A DNA stretch of 64,000 bases from Burkholderiales bacterium (lineage in GTDB: Bacteria; Pseudomonadota; Gammaproteobacteria; Burkholderiales; Burkholderiaceae_C): positions 101,118-165,117 of the forward strand of contig CANGHK010000003.1 of assembly GCA_947453625.1 (NCBI GenBank), read 5' to 3'. The position numbers and the translations under genes were made by a program. Under the pieces are notes generated by a model. That model saw only the letters and a program-made list of their open reading frames with translations, ran no database searches and had not been told where the DNA came from. The stretch's first letter is position 1. Every line of letters begins with the position of its first letter. Below, piece after piece: positions 18,510-30,778 of the stretch.

Positions 18510-18848
18510 TCAGTGATTCTCGCGCGCGTGGTTGATCGTGTATTTGGGGATCTCGATCACCAGGTCGGCGTCGGCCACGATGGCCTGGCAACCCAGTCGC
18601 GAATCGGGCTCCAGGCCCCAGGCCCGGTCGAGCAGGTCTTCCTCGCCCTCCTCCATCGCGTTGAGCGAGCGCAGGCCCTGACGCACGATCACATGGCAGG
18701 TGGTGCAGGCGCAGCTCATGTCGCAGGCATGCTCGATCGCGACGCCGTTCTCCAGCAAGGCCTCGCAGATCGAGGTGCCGCGAGCAGCGGTGATCTCCCG
18801 GCCTTGCGGGCAGAGTTCGGCGTGCGGCAGGATCTTGATGACGGGCAT
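18510..18848 (-). CDS. fdx: ISC system [2Fe-2S] ferredoxin
   Basis: 112 aa adrenodoxin-type ferredoxin. Cluster ligands are seen as C-x5-C-x2-C (HACDMSCACTTCHV) plus the distal cysteine in LGCQAIV; EEDLLDRAWGLEPDSRLGCQ is the family signature. Donates electrons for Fe-S assembly on IscU. Last gene of the minus-strand isc operon, 12 bp after hscA. Confidence 0.95.
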   Translation of the reverse strand: MPVIKILPHAELCPQGREITAARGTSICEALLENGVAIEHACDMSCACTTCHVIVRQGLRSLNAMEEGEEDLLDRAWGLEPDSRLGCQAIVADADLVIEIPKYTINHARENH

Positions 18849-18860
18849 GGGGTTGGCGGT

Positions 18861-20726
18861 TCAAATATCGTTGATCTGGCGGCCGGTCAGCGCGGCCTGG
18901 ATGCCGCGGTTCATTCGCGCGGCGGCAAAAGCCTCGGTGCCCACGGCCAGGCGCTCGACGGCGCTGTCGATGGCCGCATGGTCGGTGCCGGCCGCGATGC
19001 GCGCCAGGTCGTCCAGCAGCGCATCGATGGCCCGCACCTCGGCCAGGTCCAGCAGGTCGGCGTCGGCGGCCAGCGCGGCGCGGGTGGCCAGCGTCATGCG
19101 CTCGGCCTCAACCCGGGCTTCGCTCAGCCGGCGCGCCACCATGTCGGTCTCGGCGCTGGCAAAACCGTCGCGCAACATGGACGCGATCTGGTCATCGGCC
19201 AAGCCGTAACTGGGCTTGACGACGACCGAGGCCTCGACGCCAGAGCCCGTCTCGCGCGCCGACACGCTGAGCAGGCCATCCGCGTCGACCTGGAAGGTGA
19301 CGCGGATGCGCGCCGCGCCGGCCACCATAGGCGGGATGCCGCGCAACTCGAAGCGCGCCAGCGAACGGCAATCGGCAACCAGCTCGCGCTCGCCCTGCAG
19401 CACATGGATGGCCATCGCGGTCTGGCCGTCCTTGAAGGTGGTGAAATCCTGCGCCTTGGCCACCGGAATCGTGGTGTTGCGCTCGATGATGCGCTCGACC
19501 AGCCCGCCCATGGTCTCCAGGCCAAGCGAGAGCGGGATCACGTCGAGCAGCAGCAACTCGCCGTCCACCGCGTTGCCGGCCAGCGCGTTGGCCTGTATCG
19601 CCGCGCCCACCGCCACCACCTCGTCGGGGTTCAGGTTGACCAGCGGCGGCCGGCCGAACAACTCGCCCACCGCCGCCTGGACCATGGGCATGCGGGTCGA
19701 GCCGCCGACCATCACCACGCCGGCCACCTCACTGCACTTGACCTTGGCGTCGCGCAACACCTTGCGCACCGCCGCCAGCGTGCGGTCGACCAGCGGCCGG
19801 GTCAGGGCCTCGAACTCGCCGCGCTGCAGCGTCACGGCCACCGGACCGGCGCTCAGCGAAAGGCTGGCCGCAGCCGCGTCGGCCGTGCCCAGCGCATGCT
19901 TGACGCGACGCGCCTCGGCAAGCACCAGCCGCTTGTCGCGCGGGTTCAGTTGCGCCAGCGGCGGCAGAGCGGCGCGCGCCAGCAGCAGGCTGGCCAGGGC
20001 TTCGTCGAAATCGTCGCCGCCCAGCGCCGCGTCGCCACCGGTGGCCACCACCTCGAACACGCCGCGCGCCAGGCGCAGCAGCGAGATGTCGAAGGTGCCG
20101 CCACCCAGGTCGTAGACCGCGTACAGGCCCTCGCTGCCGTTGTCCAGGCCGTAGGCCACCGCCGCGGCGGTCGGCTCGTTGATCAGCCGCAGCACATGGA
20201 TGCCGGCCAGCTGGGCGGCGTCCTTGGTGGCCTGGCGCTGGGCATCGTCGAAATAGGCCGGCACGGTGATCACCGCGCCGAACAAGTCGTCGTTGAAGGT
20301 GTCCTCGGCGCGGTAGCGCAAGGTGGCCAGGATCTCGGCCGACACCTCGACTGGCGTCTTGACGCCCTGGCGGGTGTCTATCGCGACCATGCCGGGGCGG
20401 TCGACGAAGCGGTAGGGCAGGCGGTCATGGCCGGCGACATCGGTCAGGCCTCGACCCATCAGGCGCTTGACGCTGACCACCGTGTTCTCCGGGTCCTCAG
20501 CCTGTTGCGCCTGGGCGTCGAAACCGATCTGCCGGCCAGCGCCGTCCAGGTAGCGCACCACCGAGGGCAGCAGCGTGCGGCCGGCGCCGTCGGGCAGGCA
20601 TTCGGCCACGCCGTGGCGCACCGCAGCCACCAGCGAATGCGTCGTGCCCAGGTCTATGCCGACGGCAATGCGGCGGGCATGGGGATCGGGGGTCTGGCCA
20701 GGTTCCGAGAGTTGCAGCAGCGCCAT
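18861..20726 (-). CDS. hscA: Fe-S assembly chaperone HscA (Hsp70 family)
   Basis: 621 aa from [10 protein letters not shown]; the longer track start adds a shadow of the hscB gap. Hsp70 ATPase motifs: [12 protein letters not shown] (about 22-33), [42 protein letters not shown]. The C-terminal peptide-binding domain follows ([16 protein letters not shown]). HscA works with HscB to release clusters from IscU by recognising its LPPVK motif, which is present in the IscU encoded nearby. Confidence 0.96.
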   Translation of the reverse strand: MALLQLSEPGQTPDPHARRIAVGIDLGTTHSLVAAVRHGVAECLPDGAGRTLLPSVVRYLDGAGRQIGFDAQAQQAEDPENTVVSVKRLMGRGLTDVAGHDRLPYRFVDRPGMVAIDTRQGVKTPVEVSAEILATLRYRAEDTFNDDLFGAVITVPAYFDDAQRQATKDAAQLAGIHVLRLINEPTAAAVAYGLDNGSEGLYAVYDLGGGTFDISLLRLARGVFEVVATGGDAALGGDDFDEALASLLLARAALPPLAQLNPRDKRLVLAEARRVKHALGTADAAAASLSLSAGPVAVTLQRGEFEALTRPLVDRTLAAVRKVLRDAKVKCSEVAGVVMVGGSTRMPMVQAAVGELFGRPPLVNLNPDEVVAVGAAIQANALAGNAVDGELLLLDVIPLSLGLETMGGLVERIIERNTTIPVAKAQDFTTFKDGQTAMAIHVLQGERELVADCRSLARFELRGIPPMVAGAARIRVTFQVDADGLLSVSARETGSGVEASVVVKPSYGLADDQIASMLRDGFASAETDMVARRLSEARVEAERMTLATRAALAADADLLDLAEVRAIDALLDDLARIAAGTDHAAIDSAVERLAVGTEAFAAARMNRGIQAALTGRQINDI

Positions 20727-20791
20727 CGTGGTCTTGTCGTGATCTAAAGCGAAATCGGGAAGGGAATGCCGGCTGAGCTGCAGCCGCGGGG

Positions 20792-21334
20792 TCAGGCGTC
20801 CAGCGCTTCGAGCCGGCGCGCGATATCGGCGCGAAAACGCGCGACGAACATCAGCGCGCGCACCTGCTGCGCTGCCGCCACGGTATCTCCGCACGCTGGG
20901 CCGCCGGTGTCGGAGTCACCATCGAGCGTGCGCCCGAGCTGTGCAGTCAAGCGGGCTTCTTCGGCGGAGACGGCGTCGTCGAGCTGATCGACCTCGACCG
21001 CACCCTGCGCCTCATCGAGCGCCTCGCGCCAGGCCATCTGCTGCATCAGGAAGGCCACCGGCATCGCGGTATTGCTGTCCGCATGAATCGGCACGCCACG
21101 CAGCTCGCACAGATAGGCACCGCGCTTGAGCGGATCTTTCAGCCGCTGGTAGGCCTCGTTGACGCGCACCGCCCACTGCATCGCCAGCCGTTGCGCGGCC
21201 GCGCCCTCGCGGGCGAAACGGTCGGGGTGGACGCGCGACTGCAGCGCGCGCCAGCAGTCGTCGAGCGCGGAGCGGTCGAGCGAAAAGCGCTGCGGCAGGC
21301 CGAACAGGGTGAAATCGTCGTCGGAGAGCTTCAT
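20792..21334 (-). CDS. hscB: Fe-S assembly co-chaperone HscB
   Basis: 180 aa from [14 protein letters not shown], the family start; the track ORF has 49 extra residues. J-domain with HPD ([11 protein letters not shown]) in the first 75 aa, then a C-terminal three-helix IscU-binding domain ([29 protein letters not shown]). Delivers IscU to HscA and stimulates its ATPase. 65 bp before hscA and 116 bp after iscA. Confidence 0.94.
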   Translation of the reverse strand: MKLSDDDFTLFGLPQRFSLDRSALDDCWRALQSRVHPDRFAREGAAAQRLAMQWAVRVNEAYQRLKDPLKRGAYLCELRGVPIHADSNTAMPVAFLMQQMAWREALDEAQGAVEVDQLDDAVSAEEARLTAQLGRTLDGDSDTGGPACGDTVAAAQQVRALMFVARFRADIARRLEALDA

Positions 21335-21450
21335 GCGAGGCGATTGCGGCTGGGCAAACGTCGGGTGGTCGCCAAACATGGCGGATGCCTTGAGACCAAG
21401 GTGCGGTTGAAACGTCACCGCGCCCTGCAGCAAGCCCGATGCCAAGGCGC

Positions 21451-21774
21451 TCAGACGCGGAATGACTCCCCACAGCCGCAACGGTCTTTCTCGCGCGGGT
21501 TGTGGAACTTGAAGCCCTCGTTGAGGCCCTCGCGGACGAAATCGAGCTCGGTGCCGTCGAGATAGGGCAGGCTCTTGGGGTCGATCAACACCTTGACGCC
21601 ATGCAGTTCGAAGACATGGTCCTCGGGTGCAATGTCGTCGGCGTACTCGAGCTTGTAGGCCAGGCCCGAGCAGCCGGTGGTCTTGACGCCCAGCCGCACG
21701 CCGACGCCCTTGCCGCGCTTGCTGATGTAGCGCGTGACATGGCGCGCCGCCGCTTCCGACAGGGTCACTGACAT
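21451..21774 (-). CDS. iscA: Iron-sulfur cluster assembly protein IscA
   Basis: 107 aa A-type carrier. The three metal/cluster cysteines are present: [15 protein letters not shown] and the C-terminal CGCGESF. Receives clusters and delivers them to apo-proteins. 4 bp downstream of iscU in the operon. Confidence 0.95.
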   Translation of the reverse strand: MSVTLSEAAARHVTRYISKRGKGVGVRLGVKTTGCSGLAYKLEYADDIAPEDHVFELHGVKVLIDPKSLPYLDGTELDFVREGLNEGFKFHNPREKDRCGCGESFRV

Positions 21775-21778
21775 GGTG

Positions 21779-22201
21779 TCAGTGCGCCTGGGCTGCCGGC
21801 TGCGCCACGGACTCCGCAGCGCCGTGGCGCGACTTGTAGTCCTGCACCGCCGCCTTGATCGCGTCCTCGGCCAGGATCGAACAATGGATCTTGACCGGCG
21901 GCAAGGCCAGTTCCTCGGCGATGTTGGTGTTCTTGATCGCCAGCGCCTGGTCCAGGGTCTTGCCCTTGATCCATTCGGTCACCAGCGAACTGCTGGCGAT
22001 CGCCGAGCCGCAGCCATAGGTCTTGAAGCGTGCATCCTCGATCAGCCCGGTGGCCGGGTTGACCTTGATCTGCAGCTTCATCACGTCGCCGCAAGCCGGC
22101 GCGCCGACCATGCCGGTGCCCACCGAATCGTCGCCTTTGTCGAAGCCACCCACGTTGCGCGGATTTTCGTAGTGGTCGATGACCTTGTCGCTGTATGCCA
22201 T
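21779..22201 (-). CDS. iscU: Fe-S cluster scaffold IscU
   Basis: 140 aa from [18 protein letters not shown], preceded by GGAG 7 bp upstream. Cluster-ligand cysteines in [29 protein letters not shown] and the third in [11 protein letters not shown]; the HscA recognition peptide LPPVK is present. Scaffold on which IscS-derived sulfur and iron are assembled. 74 bp after iscS. The last 10-12 residues are an Ala/Gln-rich extension. Confidence 0.97.
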   Translation of the reverse strand: MAYSDKVIDHYENPRNVGGFDKGDDSVGTGMVGAPACGDVMKLQIKVNPATGLIEDARFKTYGCGSAIASSSLVTEWIKGKTLDQALAIKNTNIAEELALPPVKIHCSILAEDAIKAAVQDYKSRHGAAESVAQPAAQAH

Positions 22202-22275
22202 GTCAATCTCCAAAAATTCACAAGAGAACCAGAGACCTCACTGCGCCGCCAGCAGGCGCTGCGGGGTGGGTCATG

Positions 22276-23490
22276 TCAGTGGGCTGCCCACTGGATGCTG
22301 CTGATGTCTATGCCGTCGCGGTACATGTCCCACAGCGGCGACAACTCGCGCAGCCTGGCCACGCTGTCGGTCAAGGTGGCCACCGCATAGTCGATCTCGG
22401 CCTCCGTCGTGAAGCGTCCTATCGTCATGCGGAGGCTGGAATGCGCCAGTTCGTCGCTGCGGCCCAGCGCCCGCAGCACATAGCTGGGCTCCAGGCTGGC
22501 CGAGGTGCAGGCCGAGCCCGAGGACACCGCCAGGCCCTTGACGCCCATGATCAGCGACTCGCCCTCGACATAGTTGAACGAGATGTTGAGGTTGTGCGGC
22601 ACCCGGCGCTTCAGGTCACCGTTGATGAAGACCTGCTCGATGCCGGACAGGCCGGCCAGCAACCGGTCGTGCAACTGCGTGGTGCGCGCCAACTCGGCGC
22701 CCATCTCGGCCTGCGCGATGGCGAAGGCCTCGCCCATGCCCACGCACTGGTGGGTGGGCAGCGTGCCCGAGCGCATGCCGCGTTCATGGCCACCACCATG
22801 CATCTGCGCTTCCAGCCGCACGCGCGGCTTGCGCCGCACATACAGTGCGCCTATGCCCTTGGGGCCGTAGGTCTTGTGCGAGGCCAGGCTCATCAGGTCG
22901 ACCGGCAGCGTGGCCATGTCTATCGCCACCTTGCCGGTGGCCTGCGCGGCGTCGACATGCAGCAGGATGCCGCGCTCGCGGCAGATCGCGCCTATCGCCG
23001 GGATGTCCTGGATCACGCCAATTTCGTTGTTGACCAACATGACCGAGGCCAGGATGGTGTCGGGGCGCAACGCGTCCTTGAAGCGGTCCAGGTCGATCAG
23101 GCCGTTTTCCTGCACGTCGAGGTAAGTGGCTTCGAAGCCCTGGCGCTCGAGCTCGCGCACGGTGTCGAGCACCGCCTTGTGCTCGGTCTTGACGGTGACG
23201 ATGTGTTTGCCGCGGGTCTTGTAGAACTGCGCCGCACCCTTGATCGCGAGGTTGTTGGACTCGGTGGCGCCGCTGGTCCAGACGATCTCGCGCGGGTCGG
23301 CATTGATCAGCGAAGCCACCTGCTCGCGCGATTTCTCGACGATGGCCTCGGCCTCCCAGCCCCAGGCATGGCTGCGCGACGCGGGGTTGCCGAAATGCTC
23401 GCGCAACCAGGGGATCATGGCGTCGACGACGCGGGGGTCCACCGGGTTGGTTGCGGCGTAATCAAGGTAGATGGGGAAGTGCGGGGTCAT
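22276..23490 (-). CDS. iscS: Cysteine desulfurase IscS
   Basis: 404 aa. PLP enzyme that takes sulfur from cysteine to IscU. N-terminal [36 protein letters not shown] lysine in [20 protein letters not shown], and the mobile-loop cysteine in [21 protein letters not shown]. Length and ends (SPLWDMY...WAAH) match IscS rather than SufS. Second gene of the operon after iscR. Confidence 0.97.
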   Translation of the reverse strand: MTPHFPIYLDYAATNPVDPRVVDAMIPWLREHFGNPASRSHAWGWEAEAIVEKSREQVASLINADPREIVWTSGATESNNLAIKGAAQFYKTRGKHIVTVKTEHKAVLDTVRELERQGFEATYLDVQENGLIDLDRFKDALRPDTILASVMLVNNEIGVIQDIPAIGAICRERGILLHVDAAQATGKVAIDMATLPVDLMSLASHKTYGPKGIGALYVRRKPRVRLEAQMHGGGHERGMRSGTLPTHQCVGMGEAFAIAQAEMGAELARTTQLHDRLLAGLSGIEQVFINGDLKRRVPHNLNISFNYVEGESLIMGVKGLAVSSGSACTSASLEPSYVLRALGRSDELAHSSLRMTIGRFTTEAEIDYAVATLTDSVARLRELSPLWDMYRDGIDISSIQWAAH

Positions 23491-23563
23491 GACGCTGAGT
23501 CTTGGAGGCGAGGGGGATACGGGTGCGGACGCTGAAGCTCGGGACGGGCAGGCGCCCGCCGGC

Positions 23564-24103
23564 TCACTTGGACATGGACATCGCGCTGCCCAGCGCGAAG
23601 ACTGAATTGGGGGCGGTGATCTTGATCGGCTTGACCACCGGCACCGACGAGATCGCGCGCTTGATCGGCGACTCCTCGATGGACACGCCCTTGGCGAGCT
23701 GGTCTTCGACCAGTTTCTTCAGCGAGATCGAGTCCAGGAACTCGATCATCTTCTGGTTCAGGCTGGCCCACAGATCGTGCGTCATGCAGCGACCGGCGTC
23801 ATCGCCCATGCAGTTCTCCTTGCCGGCGCAGCCGGTGGCGTCGATAGGCTCGTCGACCGCGACGATGATGTCGGCCACCGTGATCAGGTCGCTCTTGCGG
23901 CCCAGAGAGTAACCGCCGCCGGGGCCGCGCGTGCTCTCGACGAGTTCATGCCGTCGCAGCTTGCCGAACAACTGCTCCAGGTACGACAGCGAGATCTGCT
24001 GGCGCTGGCTGATCGCCGCCAGGGCCACCGGCCCATTGTTCGAGCGCAGCGCCAGATCGATCATTGCCGTGACGGCAAAACGGCCCTTGGTGGTCAAACG
24101 CAT
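23564..24103 (-). CDS. iscR: Fe-S cluster regulator IscR (Rrf2 family)
   Basis: 179 aa. Winged helix-turn-helix at the N-terminus ([39 protein letters not shown]) and the three [2Fe-2S]-ligand cysteines C-x5-C-x7-C in [20 protein letters not shown]. Represses the isc operon when it carries a cluster. It is the first gene of the isc operon, so the circuit is autoregulatory; a matching site lies just upstream (24160-24187). The C-terminal tail is longer than in E. coli. Confidence 0.96.
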   Translation of the reverse strand: MRLTTKGRFAVTAMIDLALRSNNGPVALAAISQRQQISLSYLEQLFGKLRRHELVESTRGPGGGYSLGRKSDLITVADIIVAVDEPIDATGCAGKENCMGDDAGRCMTHDLWASLNQKMIEFLDSISLKKLVEDQLAKGVSIEESPIKRAISSVPVVKPIKITAPNSVFALGSAMSMSK

Positions 24104-24159
24104 GCAACATTCTCCTGGTGGCTTGGCAGCGACGACGCCCGGTTGACCGTCTCATCCAC

Positions 24160-24187
24160 CGGTACCCGACTGATACCGTCAAGTATA
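24160..24187 (-). promoter_or_regulatory. IscR-type operator/promoter region of the isc operon
   Basis: On the minus strand the sequence reads ATACTTGACGGTATCAGTCGGGTACC, about 60 bp upstream of iscR. It contains a -35-like TTGAC and resembles type-1 IscR sites (TTGAC-N6-AGTCGGGTA form found in betaproteobacteria). Match judged by eye from known motif style. Confidence 0.5.
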
Positions 24188-24203
24188 ACTGAACCTGACC
24201 AAA

Positions 24204-24776
24204 TCAGTCGACATTGGGCCGATCGGCGGCGAGGCGGCGGCGCAGCTCCCGCAGCAGGCCATCGCAGGCCGGCTCGATCAGGTCCAGGGCCTGGTCGAAG
24301 CCCGCCACGCTGCCGTAATAAGGGTCAGGCACCTCGTCGACAGGTGAAGGGGCGGAGGACGCGGCCGCCACCCGCGGCGCGTCTGCCCGGTCCGCCATGA
24401 AGGGCAACAGCAACTGCAGACGCGGCTGCGCCGGTGCCGGACAACGGTCGCGCAAGGCCTTCAGGTTGGCACGGTCCATTGCCAGCAGCAGGTCGAAGCG
24501 CGCGAAATCGGCCGCATCCACCGGGCGCGACCGGAGTCCCTCCAGCCGATAGCCTCGCTTGCCGGCCTGCGCCACGGCGCGCGGATCGGCCAGGCCGCCT
24601 CGGCGAAAGCCCTGGGTGCCGGCCGAATCCACCGCCACCTGGCCCGCCAGGCCGGCTTGTTCGAGTTTGGCGCGCAGCACGCCCTCGGCCATGGGCGAAC
24701 GGCAGATGTTGGCGGTGCACACCATCAACACCTGCAGACGGGGCGGCTCGCGGCGCCGGAACCACTTTTTGATCAT
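24204..24776 (-). CDS. Low-molecular-weight protein tyrosine phosphatase
   Basis: 190 aa from the ATG (MIKKWFRRR); a TTG three codons upstream is the track start. P-loop VCTANICRSPMAEGVLR gives the C-x5-R-S catalytic motif and DPYYGS contains the general-acid aspartate. A roughly 15-aa insert (APRVAAASSAPSPVDEV) precedes the acid loop. This gene sits beside iscR in many betaproteobacteria. Its protein target is unknown. Confidence 0.9.
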   Translation of the reverse strand: MIKKWFRRREPPRLQVLMVCTANICRSPMAEGVLRAKLEQAGLAGQVAVDSAGTQGFRRGGLADPRAVAQAGKRGYRLEGLRSRPVDAADFARFDLLLAMDRANLKALRDRCPAPAQPRLQLLLPFMADRADAPRVAAASSAPSPVDEVPDPYYGSVAGFDQALDLIEPACDGLLRELRRRLAADRPNVD

Positions 24777-24847
24777 GGGCGGCAAGGATAGCGGAGCCCC
24801 GCCGGGTGGCAGGCCTGGCGCCCGGCCGCAGTCGCCGAGCCCCGCCG

Positions 24848-26980
<2,133 letters not shown>

Positions 26981-27170
26981 CGGGGATTCCCTTAATCCTT
27001 GGCGCGATGGCCCTAAAATCAAACGCTTGATGTACCCGCCGGATGGCGGCCAAGCAACCCGACAGGGTAGCGCAGACCGGGATTCGATGCCCGCCGCTGC
27101 CTGCAACCTGCCATGTCAGGCCATCCCCCGACCCGCATCCCCTCTCCAAACTCCTCAGGACTGCACTCCC

Positions 27171-28379
27171 ATGACGCTTTTTGCCGCCGTCGAACTGGCC
27201 CCGCGCGACCCCATCCTCGGCCTCAACGAACAGTTCGCCGCCGACACCCACGCCCAGAAGGTCAACCTCGGCGTCGGGGTGTATTTCGACGACGCCGGCA
27301 AGCTGCCGCTGCTGGCCTGCGTCAAGACCGCCGAACAATCCCTCAACGACGCCGCCAAGCCGCGCGGCTACCTGCCGATCGACGGCATAGCCGCTTATGA
27401 CAAGGCTGTGCAGCGTCTGGTGTTCGGCGCCGATGCCGCCGTGCTGAAGGCCGGCCGGGTGGCCACGGTTCAGGCACTGGGCGGCACCGGCGGGCTGAAG
27501 GTGGGGGCCGATTTCCTGAAGAAGCTCATGCCCGATGTGACGGTGCTGATCAGCGACCCGAGCTGGGAAAACCACCGCGCGCTGTTCACCAACGCCGGTT
27601 TCCCGGTCGGCAGCTATGCTTATTACGATGCCGAGCGCCGCGGCGTCAGGGTCGAGGCAATGCTGGCCGACCTGAACGCTGCCGCCGAAGGCACCGTCGT
27701 CGTGCTGCATGCCTGCTGCCACAACCCGACCGGCTACGACCTGACCTCGGAACAGTGGGAGGACGTCATCGCCGCCTGCAGGACACGCGGCCTGGTGCCC
27801 TTCCTCGACATGGCCTACCAGGGCTTCGGCGACGGCATTGCCGAGGACGGCGCGGTGGTGCAGCAGTTCATCGCCTCGGGCATGGATTTCCTAGTCGCCA
27901 CCTCGTTCTCCAAGAGCTTCTCGCTTTACGGCGAGCGCGTGGGCGCGCTCAGCATCGTGTGTGCCAGCCTGGACGAAGCCACCCGGGTCTTGTCGCAGCT
28001 CAAGATCGCGATACGGACCAACTACAGCAACCCGCCCACCCATGGTGCGCAGGTGGTGGCCACCGTGCTCGACACGCCGGCACTGCGGGCGATGTGGGAG
28101 GAAGAACTCGCCGGCATGCGGGTGCGCATCAAGCGGATGCGCAGCCTGCTGGCCGACAAACTGGCCGTGAAACTGGCGGAAAAGGGCATTAAGGACGACT
28201 TCAGCTTCATCACCCGCCAGCGCGGCATGTTCAGCTACTCCGGCCTGAGCAAGCCGCAAATGGAGCGCCTGCGCAGCGAATTCGGCGTCTACGGCGTCGA
28301 TTCCGGCCGCATCTGCGTGGCCGCACTCAATACTGGCAACATCGACCATGTCGTGGAGGCGATCGCCGCCGTGCTGTAA
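27171..28379 (+). CDS. tyrB: Aromatic/aspartate aminotransferase (TyrB/AspC type)
   Basis: 402 aa from ATG 27171 with AGGA 9 bp upstream. Class Ia aspartate-type aminotransferase: LGVGVYFDDAGKLPLL, TVQALGGTGGLKVGADFL, HACCHNPTGYDLT, PFLDMAYQGFGDG, and the PLP lysine in ATSFSKSFSLYGERVGALSIV; RMRSLLADKL and GRICVAALNTGNI near the end. It transaminates aspartate and/or aromatic amino acids; the exact preference is not decided by sequence. Divergent from uvrB. Confidence 0.92.
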   Translation: MTLFAAVELAPRDPILGLNEQFAADTHAQKVNLGVGVYFDDAGKLPLLACVKTAEQSLNDAAKPRGYLPIDGIAAYDKAVQRLVFGADAAVLKAGRVATVQALGGTGGLKVGADFLKKLMPDVTVLISDPSWENHRALFTNAGFPVGSYAYYDAERRGVRVEAMLADLNAAAEGTVVVLHACCHNPTGYDLTSEQWEDVIAACRTRGLVPFLDMAYQGFGDGIAEDGAVVQQFIASGMDFLVATSFSKSFSLYGERVGALSIVCASLDEATRVLSQLKIAIRTNYSNPPTHGAQVVATVLDTPALRAMWEEELAGMRVRIKRMRSLLADKLAVKLAEKGIKDDFSFITRQRGMFSYSGLSKPQMERLRSEFGVYGVDSGRICVAALNTGNIDHVVEAIAAVL

Positions 28380-28417
28380 CGCGCGGACGGCGGCAACCCC
28401 TCAGGGCCGTCCACGAA

Positions 28418-28436
28418 GCCCGGTCAGGTGCCGGGC
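28418..28436 (+). terminator. Hairpin downstream of tyrB
   Basis: GCCCGG and CCGGGC enclose a 7-nt loop about 40 bp after the tyrB stop, followed by a short T-containing stretch (TCGTCGTTTTC). Probable factor-independent or assisted terminator; the stem is only 6 bp. Confidence 0.4.
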
Positions 28437-28560
28437 CTCGTCGTTTTCTGGCCCTGCGGGCAAGTGGCGGAGCGGCTTGCGACGGATTTGCCGGTCGTCC
28501 ACCCGCATTTTTCCGGTTCCATAACGCACCTCAAGCGTGCAAGATCCTCGCTATGGGATC

Positions 28561-28584
28561 ATAATTGCTGCACTGCACAATTAT
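28561..28584. promoter_or_regulatory. Inverted repeat upstream of phaZ, candidate PhaR-type operator
   Basis: ATAATTG and CAATTAT are perfect 7-bp arms around CTGCACTGCA, 90 bp before the phaZ start. TGC/GCA-rich sites near PHB genes are bound by the PHB-responsive repressor PhaR in related bacteria. The repeat is seen; binding by PhaR is inference. The rest of the 28380-28673 gap holds the tyrB hairpin and the phaZ promoter, no gene seen. Confidence 0.45.
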
Positions 28585-28673
28585 TTGTCCGCCGTCAGGT
28601 GCAATTCAGCGTCAGCGCCACAAGATGGCAGGCGCTGACGGACCACCTGCCCAATCTTCGGAGATTCAAGACC

Positions 28674-30041
28674 ATGCTCTACCAGCTGTATGAAACCCAA
28701 CGCGCGCTGATGGCGCCGTTCTCCGAGTTCGCCAGCGCGTCGGCCAAGCTGTACACCCACCCGCTGTCGGCTTTTTCGCACACGCCGATGGCCCAGCGCG
28801 TCTCGGCCGGGCTGGACCTGATGCACCGGCTGGCCAAGGACTACGAAAAGCCCGAGTTCGACATCCGCAGCGTCAGCGTCGACGGCGTGGACGTGGCGGT
28901 GCAGGAGCAGGTGGCCATCAGCAAGCCCTTCTGCCGGCTGCTGCGCTTCAAGCGTTTCACCGACAACCCGGCGGTGCTGGACGAGATGAAGTCCCAGCCC
29001 ACCGTGCTGGTGGTCGCTCCGCTGTCGGGCCACCACAGCACGCTGCTTCGCGACACCGTCCGGGTGCTGCTGCGCGACCACAAGGTGCTGATCACCGACT
29101 GGACCGACGCCCGCACCGTGCCGCTCGAGGCCGGCCCGTTCCACCTCAACGACTATGTGGCCTACGTCCAGGAATTCATCCGCTTCGTCGGCCCGGATGT
29201 CCATGTGATCTCGGTCTGCCAGCCCACGGTGCCGGTACTGGCCGCGGTGTCGCTGATGGCCACCAACGGCGAGTTCACGCCGCGCACGCTGACGATGATG
29301 GGCGGACCGATAGACGCCCGCCTGTCGCCGACCTCGGTCAACAACCTGGCCACGACCAAGAGCTTCGAGTGGTTCGAGAACAACGTGATCTACCGCGTGC
29401 CGAGCAACTTTGCCGGCGTAGGTCGCCGCGTCTACCCGGGATTCCTGCAGCACACCGGCTTCGTCGCGATGAACCCGGACCGCCATGTCAGCTCGCACTA
29501 CGACTACTTCCTCGACCTGATCCGCGGCGATGACAGCTCGGCCGAGTCGCACCGCCAGTTCTACGACGAGTACAACGCCGTGCTCGACATGCCGGCCGAG
29601 TACTACCTCGAGACGATCAAGGCGGTGTTCCAGGACTACGCGCTGGTCAACGGCACCTGGTTCAAGGACGGCGTCCAGGTCCGACCGCAGGACATCACGA
29701 CCGGCGCGCTGCTGACGGTCGAGGGCGAGCTCGACGACATCTCGGGCGCCGGCCAGACCCGCGCCGCGCATGGCCTGTGCACCGGCATTCCCAAGGAGCG
29801 CCAGTTCCACTACGACGTCGAGGGCGCGGGCCACTACGGCATCTTTGCCGGCCGGCGCTGGCGCGAGCTGGTCTACCCGGTCGTCAAGGACTTCATCGCG
29901 CGCTACAACAGCGCGGGAAAGTCGGCAGCACCGGGGACCGAACTGGTCGCTGAAGCCGCCCTTCAGGTGGGCGGGTCGTCCTCCGCGCGCACGCTCGCCA
30001 AGCGCCCGCCCAGGAAGACGCGCGCCGCCAGCCAGGGATAA
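28674..30041 (+). CDS. phaZ: Intracellular polyhydroxybutyrate depolymerase
   Basis: 455 aa from MLYQLYETQRALMAPFSEFA with GGAG 9 bp upstream; the track start adds 82 residues lacking homology. It is the Ralstonia PhaZa1 type, which uses a cysteine nucleophile: the elbow reads VISVCQPTVPVLAAVSLM instead of G-x-S-x-G. The downstream acid and histidine lie in VEGELDDISG and EGAGHYGIFAGRRW. Degrades amorphous PHB granules in the cytoplasm, so the organism very likely stores PHB. A basic roughly 35-aa tail follows the catalytic domain. Confidence 0.95.
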   Translation: MLYQLYETQRALMAPFSEFASASAKLYTHPLSAFSHTPMAQRVSAGLDLMHRLAKDYEKPEFDIRSVSVDGVDVAVQEQVAISKPFCRLLRFKRFTDNPAVLDEMKSQPTVLVVAPLSGHHSTLLRDTVRVLLRDHKVLITDWTDARTVPLEAGPFHLNDYVAYVQEFIRFVGPDVHVISVCQPTVPVLAAVSLMATNGEFTPRTLTMMGGPIDARLSPTSVNNLATTKSFEWFENNVIYRVPSNFAGVGRRVYPGFLQHTGFVAMNPDRHVSSHYDYFLDLIRGDDSSAESHRQFYDEYNAVLDMPAEYYLETIKAVFQDYALVNGTWFKDGVQVRPQDITTGALLTVEGELDDISGAGQTRAAHGLCTGIPKERQFHYDVEGAGHYGIFAGRRWRELVYPVVKDFIARYNSAGKSAAPGTELVAEAALQVGGSSSARTLAKRPPRKTRAASQG

Positions 30042-30049
30042 TCCTGGCG

Positions 30050-30778
30050 GTGAGTGCCGCCGCCCCTTCATCCCTGCATGCTCCTGTCGTTTTTTTTCCA
30101 GCCGTCGACCCGGCGCATGCGCGGGTCGACCGAATAGACGCCGCGCTGCCGCAGACCCAGTGCACGCGCTGCGGCTACCCCGATTGCCGCGGCTATGCGG
30201 TGGCGGTGGCTGGAGGCGAGGCGGCGATCAACCGCTGTCCGCCCGGAGGCGCCGAGGGCGTTGACCGGCTGGCCGCGATCACCGGGCTGCCGGCCCTGCC
30301 GCTAGACACCACGCGCGGCGTCGAAGGCCCGCGCCTGCTGGCCGTCATCGACGAGGCCTGGTGCATAGGCTGCACGCTGTGCATCACCGCCTGCCCGGTC
30401 GACTGCATCATCGGGGCGCCCAAGCGCATGCACAGCGTGATAGACGCCGACTGCACCGGCTGCGAGCTCTGCGTGCCGGCCTGCCCGGTCGACTGCATCA
30501 CGCTGCTGCCGGTGACCGGTGAGCGCACCGGCTGGGCGGCCTGGTCGCCAGCGCAAGCCGAAGACGCCCGCGAACGCTATCAGCGCCACCAGCAGCGCGC
30601 CCAGCGCCAAAAGCAGGATGTTGACGCCCGCTTGGCCGCCAAGGCCGCCACCAAGCTGGCCGACCTGCCCGCCCATACCCGCCATACCGACCCGGCCGTG
30701 ATCCAGGCCAAGCGTGCAGTGATCGCCGCCGCGCTGGAACGGGCCCGACTGCGCCAGCTGGCCAAGGACGGCGTTTGA
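30050..30778 (+). CDS. rsxB: Orphan RsxB/RnfB-like ferredoxin
   Basis: 242 aa, GTG start 9 bp after phaZ. A 4Fe-4S domain of the RnfB type (CTRCGYPDCRGYAVAVAGGEAAINRCPPGG, C-x2-C-x4-C-x16-C) is followed by two classical ferredoxin motifs (CIGCTLCITACPVDC and CTGCELCVPACPVDC). The N-terminal membrane helix of true RnfB is missing and a charged helical tail of about 80 aa replaces the end. In E. coli the rsx operon ends at nth; here only rsxB remains upstream of nth, with no rsxA/C/D/G/E in view. The electron partner is unknown. Confidence 0.88.
   Translation: MSAAAPSSLHAPVVFFPAVDPAHARVDRIDAALPQTQCTRCGYPDCRGYAVAVAGGEAAINRCPPGGAEGVDRLAAITGLPALPLDTTRGVEGPRLLAVIDEAWCIGCTLCITACPVDCIIGAPKRMHSVIDADCTGCELCVPACPVDCITLLPVTGERTGWAAWSPAQAEDARERYQRHQQRAQRQKQDVDARLAAKAATKLADLPAHTRHTDPAVIQAKRAVIAAALERARLRQLAKDGV

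Noticed and set aside
18513-20747. 744-aa plus-strand ORF
   Set aside because: Shadow of fdx and hscA, whose minus-strand frames carry complete family motifs.
26981-27170. LexA box in front of uvrB
   Set aside because: No CTGT-N8-ACAG sequence or close variant found in the divergent region.
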